Assembly (NCBI RefSeq): GCF_016808335.1
Contig: NC_053138.1
Location: forward strand, 16,109,904 to 16,173,903
DNA: 64,000 nt
DNA from: Panicum virgatum
Lineage: Eukaryota > Streptophyta > Magnoliopsida > Poales > Poaceae
Reading direction: 5' to 3'
The notes beneath the pieces were generated by a model. That model had not been told where the DNA came from and did no database searches. It saw only the letters and a program-made list of their open reading frames with translations. Of this stretch, positions 1 through 9,419 are shown piece after piece. Position 1 is the stretch's first letter. The number at the start of each line of letters is the position of its first letter. The position numbers and the translations under genes were made by a program.

Positions 1-263
1 TCTCTGTCGAGGACGACGGACCTGTCATTCTACAGCGCAGGTCTGTGGCGTGTAGTGGGGAAGGCGGCATCTAGGCGCGATCGACCGAGCGGCAGCAATG
101 CAGCGCTGTGAGTCTGCATGCACAGAGATGCATCGAGTAGTCATTTCGAGAATCGAATCTAGCCTTTTCACTGTTTGGTCAGCTAGCCTCTTCACTGTGT
201 TGTCATGTAGGCTTTTTAGGTACATTTACACTCCACACTCCGGGTATCAGACCTTTGTGCGCC

Positions 264-270
264 TATAAAT
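264..270 (+). promoter_or_regulatory. TATA box of GRF zinc-finger gene
   Basis: A TATAAAT-type box lies about 60 bp upstream of the ATG at 329. This spacing fits a short 5' leader for the plus-strand gene that follows. Confidence 0.6.
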
Positions 271-328
271 ACTCTGAAGTTTGTGAACTCCCAGCAGCAC
301 TTAAACACCAAACCTCATTGTATACCCA

Positions 329-1035
329 ATGTCTGGAGGTGGGTCTAGCGGGAAGAATTACTACGGTTTTGGAAAAAGAAAAGGGGGAAGAAAGGGAGAC
401 CCCATAATATGGGAGGGGCTTCTTGGATCTGATTCCTTTCCGGAACCAGTGTTTGAGTTTCCACCACAGCACAAGAGTGAATTTACCAATGAAACTCCTC
501 TTCGACAATACGATAACCGTAGAGAACCGTGGCTAAAATGCAGACATGGTGAGGACTGCTTAGTGCAGATGTGCACCGACGGGATGGATGGCGGTCGGCG
601 TTTCTTTAAATGTCCACACGCATGGGTAATACTCGGTTGTTTCATTTTTTTATCTTCAATGAGACACCTTACATGAAATTTGTTTTGCAGTCTTCCGATG
701 CTCTAGAAAACCGTGGTTTTACTAGGTGGGTCGATCCTGCACCAATTGATTCTGTTCAGGAGTTCATCGAGTACCTTCAGATAAAGATCTTTGATCTGGA
801 ATGCAAGGTGAACCATTATGAGGAAGTGAGCGAGGGTAACAAAGACGACGAAGTTGATGATACCAGCAATGCTGCCGGTTCACAGGATGAACCATGCACT
901 ACTCCTTACTGCAACTGTCCTTGTCACAAGAAGAAGGGTCCTGCGCCTCCGGCACCACCGCCTGCACCACCTGCAATGGGTGCATACTGCGGAGAAGACT
1001 CAACGCAGTTTGCTACGTGGGGGTACGGCTACTAG
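329..1035 (+). CDS. GRF-type zinc-finger protein (transposon-associated type), 2 exons
   Basis: Exon 1 is 329-625 and exon 2 is 691-1035. The 65-bp intron has GT..AG ends and phase 0, and the product is 213 aa. The N-terminus is basic and glycine-rich. The middle contains a GRF-like zinc finger: a C-x-H-G-x-x-C start, then RRFFKCPHAW at the splice junction, then GFTRWVDP in exon 2. A possible coiled segment follows (EFIEYLQIKIFDLE), then a Cys-rich patch (C-T-T-P-Y-C-N-C-P-C-H) and a proline/alanine tail. GRF fingers bind single-stranded nucleic acid in known proteins; small GRF proteins like this are abundant in grass genomes, and their role is unknown. One oddity is that the last zinc ligand position just before GF is Arg (codon 712-714) where family members usually have Cys. 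It converges with the Myb/SANT-like pseudogene at 1596-2466. I am confident in the gene model but not in the function. Confidence 0.75.
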
Positions 1036-1595
1036 AACTACCCTAGTGCTAGTGGCTTGCTGCATCGTTGTGTTTGTTCTGTTTTTTTTAAATTACCTAA
1101 GGCATGTTAGGTTAGTCCGGAATCTGTTTACCGTAGTTTGCAACGGGTTCTGCCATGCCACTGCATGTGTGATGTTTGTTTTATTATCGTTGTATTATGA
1201 TGTAAAATTTGATGGTTCACATTATGTAATGCATTTCTTAGTTCTTATTTCTTATCGTTATATTAATTAAATGTGTGTTTTATAGTATTCTAGTCATATG
1301 AAAAGCTCCGAGGGCCATGTCCGTGCCCAGTAGAGGGATAAGAGGGTCTGACACCCTAGTGCTTTTTATACACTTCAACGTTCGCCTCTGATCACTCTCG
1401 TATTTTCCATTACATACAATAGATGGTATGTTTATACTTCGAAGCTCCATTACGACTAAGTACGATTAAAACTCGACATTATGTACATGTCCAGTGAATG
1501 CAAGTTTGGTACGAGACATACATACAAGCAAAATACAACATTAACAATACTAAATGCGAATACATCTTAAACCGATGAACATCATATGTTATAGA

Positions 1596-2466
1596 TCATG
1601 GCATGAAATCATCTAGGTCGTCATCCCAGTTGACAGATGGTGGTGCTGCAGGTGGTGTACTATGGCTCGACGAACCTCTTGGCTTTCCCTTTCTCTCTTT
1701 TCTGGATCTACGTTCATGTACAGGGGGAGGAACATCATGTGTTGGAGGCCATGGTTTGGGGGGCATGAAGTCATCCATGTCGTCATCCCAGTTAAAACAA
1801 ATTGGTGGTTGAGGTGCTGAAGCATGACTCGACGAACCTCCGGGCATCTGTTCTTGCGCAGGCCAAATACTATCACCCGAAGATCTTATCCGCCTCCTTC
1901 GTCTAGTTTGCGGCATAAGTCCACCACCGAAGATACATACCAATTTACGGAAATTTGGTATCGTTTCGTTAATCAACTCCATGTCCTCTGGGTAATCCTA
2001 GCATATAATTAAAAAACAATATTAGTGTTTCATAAATATGGATTCGAAATGACGGACGTGATTACAACTGAATGAGAGTTACCTTAATGTGCATCTCATA
2101 CACCTCTGGCCGCATCCATATCTTACGAACATTTTATAAGAATCCAATGATCTCATACACCTCTGGCCGCATCCATATCTTACGAACATTTTATAAGAAT
2201 CCAATGATATTAGGATGATTCGCTAGTTCACATACTCTCATGTATATCTTCCGACGTTCTAGCAGGTGTCTCTTTACATCTTGCGTCGTAATACCTCGAA
2301 ATAATGTGAAATCTTTAAACTCTACTACTTTGGACAACACTATCTCTATCGTACCATCCGCTAACGGATCCAACTTCTTACTGATAACAAGATGGGTCAT
2401 GATATCAAGTATTATACTAGATTTTTCTTCGGTCCAAGAAAATCCTCCACAATTGTAGGCAGCCAT
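1596..2466 (-). pseudogene. Myb/SANT-like domain protein, interrupted
   Basis: The model reads on the minus strand as exon 2466-2083 and exon 1997-1596. The intron has a good donor (AAG|GTAACT) and acceptor, phase 0. A 5' intron acceptor lies just upstream, at about 2479. The first exon resembles a plant Myb/SANT-like module (starting FSWTEEKSSIILDIM), of the kind found in transposon-derived ORFs. The second exon encodes a basic RRRRR patch and two copies of a module ending in NWDDDxDDFMP. Two in-frame TAA codons (2193-2191 and 2136-2134) break exon 1. They occur because a 57-bp segment carrying the stop is duplicated in tandem. Without these stops the frame would run to the TGA at 1596. The gene is probably dead, or makes only the N-terminal half. 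The family assignment is moderate. Confidence 0.55.
2095..2208. repeat. 57-bp perfect tandem duplication (2 copies)
   Basis: Copies are 2095-2151 and 2152-2208. They look identical and the length is a multiple of three, so the duplication is in frame within the Myb/SANT-like pseudogene. Each copy contains the same TAA stop. Confidence 0.9.
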
Positions 2467-2780
2467 TGCCTTATGCTGCAATATCAATAAGGTACTTTTA
2501 TAATTCTATTCTAATTAATAATTAATTTAAAAACAAGTATGTAATAGTACTGAAATTGTAATACTAAACGAGTGTTCTAAAGCACCAAATCTAAATCAGC
2601 TAATCCGCTAATTAAATTTAATTGTAATACAATATCAATGGATTCATACGGAAGTTACCGGTAGATCACAAGTACGCAATTCGGCAGAGTTTCGCCGTTT
2701 TTCTTCTCCTCACCCCTCTCTTTTTTCCAGAATTTTTTGGCTCAAATGACAAAGGGAATGGCGGCATATGGCGGCCAGGG

Positions 2781-2790
2781 CTTATATAGG
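2781..2790 (-). promoter_or_regulatory. TATA-like box for the Myb/SANT-like pseudogene
   Basis: On the minus strand this reads CCTATATAAG, about 315 bp upstream of the likely ATG at 2466. A 5' intron ending near 2479 would account for the distance. Confidence 0.4.
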
Positions 2791-2801
2791 GGGAGGGGAC
2801 C

Positions 2802-2883
2802 CTGTCGCCCCCCCAACGGGCGACAGGCCCCTGTCGCCCCAGGGGTGGGCGACAGGCCCCTGTCGCCCGTTGGGGGGCGACAG
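2802..2883. repeat. Three tandem palindromes, 29-bp period
   Basis: Imperfect palindromes occupy 2802-2826, 2831-2855 and 2860-2883, separated by GCCC. Each starts CTGTCGCCC and ends GGGCGACAG. The first and third are near-exact reverse complements of each other, so the whole block is also one large inverted repeat. A degenerate fourth unit starts near 2945. The block lies just upstream of the TATA-like box of the minus-strand gene. Confidence 0.85.
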
Positions 2884-3551
2884 ACCCTTCTTTTTTTTTT
2901 CCAGAGATCTCGTTGCGAATTTGAAGAAAAAAAATTACACTTAAGGCCTGTCGCCCTATGGGGGGTGACCGGGGGTATTTTTGAAATATTTCAAAACGGA
3001 CATATATTTTTGAAATTTTTTTTAAAAAAAAATATAAAAAAGAAAAAAGCGCGGGCTCGCCCGCCTCGCTCCAAACAAGAGCCCAGGGCTCTTCTTTCCT
3101 GCTGTCCCAAGCCGGCCCGTCACACGGCATAGATCTTACTTTAATGGTCTAGAGATCTGGCCTTCATTTCGAAATACTAATAGGGTGCACGTGCAGGCAC
3201 GTGTTTTTCGAAAATCAGGTGAAATAAAATTTATGTATAGAAAATAACATTTATGCATGAGAAGGACGTGTTTTTTCAAAAAAAATCAAATAAAAAACTA
3301 TAATTAGTATCACACGCATCAAAACAATTCAATAAAAAAACAAAAGTCGAGCTCCAACAACCACAAAAATATAGAAATTGAATTTCTGTAACCTCAAGAC
3401 TCAACTACCTTCAAAAAAAATTAGTATTCAAAATTAATACTTTAACTGAATTCATGTATGAAGGGCAGTATTTTTATGGTACATTTTTTATAAGATTATT
3501 TTCACATATGCTTGTTCATATATGACACTATACTATACAACTATCTAATGA
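2884..3551. other. Intergenic, low-complexity
   Basis: This AT-rich stretch has A/T runs and no supported gene. An open frame on each strand around 2666-3132 crosses the palindromes and looks like chance. Confidence 0.4.
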
Positions 3552-3631
3552 CTTGTTCGGTTGGCTGGGCTGGCTGGCTGGCAGCAGTATTCCGCGAGCC
3601 ACCTGCCCAGCGGATCAGCCATCCAAACAAG
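3552..3631. mobile_element. Small TIR hairpin element (80 bp)
   Basis: The ends CTTGTTCGGTTGGCTG (3552-3567) and, inverted, CTTGTTTGGATGGCTG (3616-3631) match at 14 of 16 bases. It looks like a minimal MITE or a MITE remnant. No clear target duplication was seen. Confidence 0.45.
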
Positions 3632-3981
3632 AAGTAAATGGCCACATCAGGTCCTGTTTGACTTCCTTCTCAATGGTAGATCTCATCCAAAATGATCTTC
3701 AGCCCATGCACCCTTGTCTTCAAAGAATTCACCATGTCGTATGGAAGCAAGCCGGATTAGCAGTCTCACTTTAGTCAATAAAAGAACAACAGTACATATC
3801 GTATCAAACACTCACATTTTTGACTTGACACTGGATCCGGAATATTGCTTGGTTCGCAGGTGTTCGTAGATCAATAGCTCTGTAGTTCAAGCAGGGATCT
3901 TGACCAACACGAAAAAGTTTTTCTCCAGCCTTCAATCACAGCAACCATGACTTAAAACTTCAATATGAAACTAAGCATCAT

Positions 3982-5104
3982 TGTCGGTACCTTGCAACTG
4001 GGGTACCCACTCCTACTATGCCAAGACTCGCGTAGTTATCCGTAACTACGCCCTAAGGAGCTGAGCAGCCGGACCCCTGGGGTCCGACTCCATCTCACCG
4101 GACCAACGGTCCCGGACCCGCTTCCCGCTCGGGGACGGGTCCGGTGTCACCATGTGTCCTAGAGGTAGAAATGCTCAGTACCTGTGGCCGCGGACCCGGA
4201 CCCCCGCAGGTGGGTCCGGGACCTCCACGTGCCATCCGGACTCCCGCAGATGGGTCCGGGACCTCCACGTGCCTATCTGGACCCTCGTGAGCTCTCGGCT
4301 CAGCTAGCTGATCGGGAGGGGTCCGGAGCCGGCACGTGTCACGCAGACGCGGGCGCGGACGCAAGCCTTCCGCTGGAAGCTCCCTCACCCACCCGCATTA
4401 AGTGCGAGTGGTCGAGGCAGGCTCTGCTGCTTCTGGGCACGGGGCAGCTTTTGTCAGTCCACACTGTGGATCGCCAGTTACCGAGGCGGCTCGTCAGTTA
4501 CCAAGACAAGCATTAAAGACTCAGCGCCGTGTGCATGGGCGACGAGTCATGATGACCAGCTACTGACTGGAGCAACAGTGCACGCTGCTACAGTGGACTG
4601 AGTCAGTAGTTCGGCGCTTCATCATGACCTCGACGCGCGGCTGCAGAGGCTAGACTCTACTCTGACATGACAGCTCAAGACCATCCCTGGTCAGAAGCTA
4701 CGCACAGAAGCCGACGACAAGATCTCCGAATCTGAGGCATTGAAGGCCAAAGTGTAGTTTATAATACATCGCCGGGTCCACATGTCGGGGCCCCGCTCAG
4801 TGTACGTGCTCCCCTTAGACATATAAAAGGGAGAGCACGCCCTCCTTCTAAAGGAGAGATCTCGGAGGCGGGACAGGCTCTCCAGACACACACAAGCTCT
4901 CGCGAACTCTCTCGAGGCAAGGCAATACAACACACAGTGGACGTAGGGTATTACGCTCCAGCGGCCCGAACCACTCTAATCCCGTTGTGTTCATCGTGTT
5001 CTTGAGCGAGATCGAACTAGGACTAGCTAACCCCCTGAGTACACACCCTCTGGGCTTAGGCGGGTGCTTTCCATCACCCGGCTGTGGTTTGCAGCACCAC
5101 GACA
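3982..5104 (+). repeat. Left LTR of family i element
   Basis: The LTR starts TGTCGGTACC and ends CACGACA. It contains a terminal hairpin, a second hairpin near 4030, many GGTCCGGA motifs, a TATAAAAG box at about 4823, and the conserved block GGACGTAGGGTATTACGCTC near 4941. Confidence 0.92.
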
Positions 5105-5407
5105 TTTGGCGCGCCAGATAGGGGCGTAGCTGGCTTCGGTTCATCTCTTGCCCATCTCCATGGCTCGGGTGGTTGAGCACTCCCACCACGACGACGACGT
5201 GGAGATGACGGAGGGTGTGGCGTCATCCGCACCACACGTCTCTCGCATTCCTGCGCAAGGGGCAACCGTGCCCATGGAGCAGCCACCGTCGGCGGCGGCG
5301 CGCGCTGCTCGCCGGCAAGAGTCAGGGCGCCCATCAAGGGCCCCCTCACAAGCTGCGAGCGGCGGAGAGACAAATCCTAGCTCGCAGCATACCTCACTCA
5401 TGTGAGG

Positions 5408-5518
5408 AAGCCCGCTCCGGCGGAAAGCCGACTTCGGTCGCACCAAGCCCGCTCCGGCGGAAAGCCGACTCCGGTCGCACCATGCCCGCTCCGGCGGAAA
5501 GCCGACTCCGGTCGCACC
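5408..5518 (+). repeat. 37-bp minisatellite, 3 copies
   Basis: Copies are 5408-5444, 5445-5481 and 5482-5518, with 1-2 differences. The core CCCGCTCCGGCGGA is shared with the 52-bp minisatellite of the family iii element. Confidence 0.9.
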
Positions 5519-5626
5519 GCCGACTCTACATCTCTGTAAGTCCTACCCTTAGAGGCCCAGCAGGGAATAAAGGCTTTTCCTTTGTAACTAGGTAGTACTT
5601 CCGTGTGGTCCAGTCCGGTGAGCCTC

Positions 5627-6200
5627 CCCCATGGAGGGGTCCGGACCTCTGCGAACCAGGTTCAGGGAAGCGTATTCACCCTCCGGGGAGGTCCGGAGCC
5701 GTGTAGCCGCTTAGCCTGGTTCCGTACCCTAAGCCTGCATGCTCTACCTCCTTAGGGCGAGTACCGTAGTACCTAAGACTGGGGGCTCGGAGGTCCGGAC
5801 AGCTCCGGCCTCATAAACTCGTGTTCTGGCTTACATCGCACATCTCATGTACATCTAGTTATAAAGAAAAAGTTTATTCTCAGTTTGCCTTTAAGGATGT
5901 TACATTCCAATTTCAATCTACGCATTCTGTTTGCGCTAACCCCCACGTGGCTTTCTTACTCTTGTGCGGTGATTGTGGTCCGAATTGAGTTGGCTAGTTA
6001 GTGACTTAGCTCGAGACCCCTCATGGAAGAGAGGGGTTCGGACCCCTGGGAACCTGCAGGTCCAGGGAAGCGCACTCATTCTCCGGGGAGGTCCGGAGCC
6101 GTGTAGCCGCTTAGCCTGGTTCCGTACCCTAAGCCTGCACGCACCACCTCCTGTGAATGAGTGCCGTAGTACCTAGGACTGGGAACCTGGAGGTCCGGAC
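5627..6200 (+). repeat. Internal direct duplication (~185 bp, two copies)
   Basis: Segments of about 5627-5810 and 6016-6200 share a block containing GTGTAGCCGCTTAGCCTGG and ending in GGAGGTCCGGAC. About 200 bp separate them. A diverged version occurs in the family iii interior near 53711-53785. Confidence 0.75.
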
Positions 6201-6491
6201 TTTCTCTTAACCTAAAGGCCGGCCCGTTGAGATCCGTTCACTGAACCTAGCTGTCTATCTCAAAGGATTACAGCCAACAGGATTTGGGACCCGTGGGCAC
6301 GCTACTAAGCATCTACCTTGAGTCATATGCAGGTCCAAACGTGATGATGCAGCAGGTGACCCAAAGGATGGACGACGCAGGACAAGACCCTTGCGGCGCG
6401 CACCGCTGGGCGCCAGAAGCAGCGAAGTTGCTCACAGTAGTGGCCCCACCTGCGGGTTCGTTGCCTCTCCCGAGGCAGGCCCGGGGGCCTC

Positions 6492-7611
6492 TGTCGGTAC
6501 CCTGCAACTGGGGTACCCACTCCTACTGTGCCAAGACTCGTGTAGTTATCCGTAACTACGCCCTAAGGAGCTGAGCAGCCGGACCCCTGGGGTCCGACTC
6601 CATCTCACCGGACCAACGGTCCCGGACCCGCTTCCCGCTCGGGGACGGGTCCAGTGTCACCACGTGTCCTAGAGGTGGAAATGCTTAGTACCTGTGGCCG
6701 CGGACCCGGACCCCCGCAGGTGGGTCCGGGACCTCCACGTGCCATCCGGACTCCCGCAAATGGGTCCGGGACCTCCACGTGCCTATCTAGACCCCCGTGA
6801 GCTCTCGGCTCAACTAGCTGATCGGGAGGGGTCCGGAGCCGGCACGTGTCACGCAGACGCGGGCGCGGGCGCAAGCCTTCCGCTGAAAGCTCCCTCACCC
6901 ACCCGCATTAAGTGCGAGTGGTCGAGACAGGCTCTGCTGCTTCTGGGCACGGGGCAGCTTTTGTCAGTCCACACTGTGGATCGCTAGTTACCGAGGCGGC
7001 TCGTCAGTTACCAAGACAAGCATTAAAGACTCAGCGCCGTGCGCATGGGCAACGAGTCATGATGACCAGCTACTGACTGGAGCAACAGTGCACGCTGCTA
7101 CAGTGGTCTGAGTCAGTAGTTCGGCGCTTCATCATGACCTCGACACGCGGCTGCAGAGGCTAGACTCTACTCTGACATGACAGCTCAAGACCATCCCTGG
7201 TCAGAAGCTACGCACAGAAGCCGACGATAAGATCTCCGGATCTGAGGCATTGAAGGCCAAAGTGTAATTTATAATACATCGCCGGGTCCACATGTCGGGG
7301 CCCCGCTCAGTGTACGTGCTCCCTTTAGACATATAAAAGGGAGAGCATGCCCTCCTAAAGGAGAGATCTCGGAGGCGGGACAGGCTCTCCAGACACACAC
7401 AAGCTCTCGCGAACTCTCTCGAGGCAAGGCAATACAACACACAGTGGACGTAGGGTATTACGCTCCGACGGCCCGAACCACTCTAATCCCGCTGTGTTCA
7501 TCGTGTTCTTGAGCAAGATCGAACTAGTACTAGCTAACCCCCTGAGTACACACCCTCTGGGCTTAGGCGGGTGCTTTCCGCCACCCGGCTGTGGTTTGCA
7601 GCACCACGACA
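6492..7611 (+). repeat. Right LTR of family i element
   Basis: It is colinear with the left LTR and has a TATA box near 7332. It is preceded by the G-rich polypurine-like tract. Confidence 0.92.
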
Positions 7612-8058
7612 ATCATAGACTGAAAAATTGAACACAAAATCACATGCTTTCTTAAAACAGAATACAAGTAAATCACATACCTGTTCAGCCTTCTCAAACT
7701 CCGCCTCACTCCGAGCCGCATCTTCAAGGTTAATTGGAAGGGTTGGGATAGCCCTATTGATGCAATATATCTTCCTTACTTGAATCTCCACCTGCAAATC
7801 ACATCTAAAGCGACCGCATAGACAATAAATTCTTTGGTTAAACAGATCAAGGGATTAAAACAAATCAGGCTTGCAGAGTAGTCTGAAGTGTGAATTAGGT
7901 GGCATCAGTAAAACTAATTTATCTTGACAACACAAACAACACAGCCATCCCATGTTAATTTGTCTTCCTAGAGTCAAGGTACCAACAATACCAGCATATT
8001 AATACACATCAGATCAGTCGGTATGGGTTTGCAGTTTTCTAATGACAGGAATTGCATG

Positions 8059-8601
8059 TAGGGCTGGAAACGAGCCGAGCCGAGCTGAGCTCGGCTCGGC
8101 TCGGTTCGGCTCGCCAAGTGAACGAGCCGAGCTCGGCTCGGCTCGGCTCGCTATTTTTGCGAGCCAAAAAATCAGGCTCGGCTCGGCTCGGTGGAGGCTC
8201 GCGAGCCGGCTCGAGCCGGCTCGCGAGCCACACTAAACAATGTGAACTAAACTCAAAATAAATTAATTTACTTTTTTTTGAATGATAACAATAATTATGT
8301 GACATATATTTTTTATGTACATACAAATTGCTATGTTATGTGTATAAATATTAATTTATACCACTAATGATGAAGAATTAATTCATCAACCATCGTGAAA
8401 TTATTCTTAAACTGTATTGGGTCGAGCTCGCGAGCCGGCTCGCGAGCCTGAACGAGCCGGCTCGGCTCGGCTCGCTATTTTTGCGAGCCAAAAAATCTGG
8501 CTCGGCTCGGCTCGTTTGAGGCTCACGAGCTGCTCTGAGCCGAGCCGAGCCGTTCCGAGCCCGAGCCGAGCTACGAGCCACGAGCTATTTTTCCAGCCCT
8601 A
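8059..8601. mobile_element. hAT-type MITE with GAGCCGA-repeat interior
   Basis: 12-bp perfect terminal inverted repeats (TAGGGCTGGAAA / TTTCCAGCCCTA) are flanked by an 8-bp target duplication ATTGCATG (8051-8058, 8602-8609). Both arms consist of degenerate GGCTCG/GAGCCGA repeats around an AT-rich centre. It lies in an intron of the AspRS-like chimera. Confidence 0.93.
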
Positions 8602-9419
8602 ATTGCATGAGCGAATTGCAGAGCAGGATACAAGTTGAACGAACCTACTGTGTCGCGGCCTTGAGGGGCTCCTTGGGGAGGGAAAAGACGCCCTCAACGA
8701 CGACGATGGACTCCTTGCTGAGGGCGGTGGCAAAGCGCTCGTCGGCGGTACGTCGCTGCTGGCGGGCCTCGATCTCGAGCGCAGACTTCTCCTTCTGCAG
8801 GCACAGGATCATGGCCATGGCCTCCTCGGCAGTGGACGCTGTGGCGCTGCGCTCCTTCTCGAGCTCCCACTGCAGCTCCACGCGCACCTTCTCGCCACTC
8901 TGCGAATTCGCGTCCTCCGTGTCGGCGGCATGGTCCCCTTCCTCCCCTGGTTCCTTCTGTTTCTGGCCCCGTCGTCCTTGGTGGGGCTGGCGAAGGGGAA
9001 GCGGGGGGCGCGGGGCGCGTTGACGGAGGCGAGGGCGCGGGGTGGGCAACGCGTGAGGAAGGCGAGGAGGCAGGGGAGGTGCGTGCGTGCGGTGGTGCAG
9101 GGGAGGGGAGCGGGAGGCTCGGGAGGGCGAGGATGCGGGCAGCTGCGGCGAGCAGCGCGGCGAGGCAGAGGCGGGCCCAGGCGAGGTCGTGGTCGAGGAA
9201 GACCTCCATGAGGGAGCGCGTCGGCTCCATGCCGCGCAGAGGGAGGGAGACGCCGGAGAGAGGGCGTCGCCGGTGGCATCGGGAGGGAAACAGAGGGTGC
9301 GCCGCCACCAGGGAAGATCTCGCGGCGGCGGCGGAGGGGAGGAGGAAGGCTGAGGCGTGGGAGGGGAGATTGGATCGGAGAGAGGGCGATGGTGCTATAG
9401 AAGGAAGCTCGTGATCAAG

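Larger units (their letters stand above)
3982..7611 (+). mobile_element. Non-autonomous LTR retrotransposon (family i), TSD ATCAT
   Basis: It is bounded by 5-bp target duplications ATCAT (3977-3981 and 7612-7616). LTRs are 3982-5104 and 6492-7611, both TG..CA, and roughly 3% different by eye, mostly transitions plus a 3-bp indel. A primer-binding-site-like sequence begins right after the left LTR (TTTGGCGCGCC), and a G-rich tract (GGCCCGGGGGCC) precedes the right LTR. The 1.39-kb interior has no protease, RT or integrase; only a short Gag-like or meaningless ORF (5148-5405) is seen. It sits in an intron between two AspRS exons of the chimeric pseudogene. It needs proteins supplied in trans. 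Confidence 0.93.
3816..9230 (-). pseudogene. Chimeric pseudogene: GTD-binding (DUF593-like) fragment fused to aspartyl-tRNA synthetase exons
   Basis: Reading on the minus strand, 9230 to about 9050 encodes a start with a hydrophobic segment (MEPTRSLMEV, then a leucine/alanine-rich stretch). In another frame, 9049-8645 encodes a GTD-binding-like coiled region (EEAMAMILCLQKEKSALEIEA). That region continues without a break into cytosolic AspRS sequence (SKESIVVVEGV, SLPKEPLKAATQ). Two more AspRS exons follow with good splice sites. Exon 7791-7681 (37 codons) includes IPTLPINLEDAARSE. Exon 3929-3816 (38 codons) includes LNYRAIDLRTPANQAIF. The class II catalytic motifs 2 and 3 are absent, so it cannot be an active synthetase. 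The splice donor at 8645-8650 is damaged and the N-terminal part needs a frame change. A hAT MITE and an LTR element occupy its introns. It is probably a transposon-captured fusion. The AspRS assignment is strong; the DUF593 assignment is moderate. Confidence 0.7.

Noticed and set aside
3640..3780. Possible further AspRS exon on the minus strand
   Set aside because: None of the three frames resembles the AspRS sequence expected after QCQVKN.
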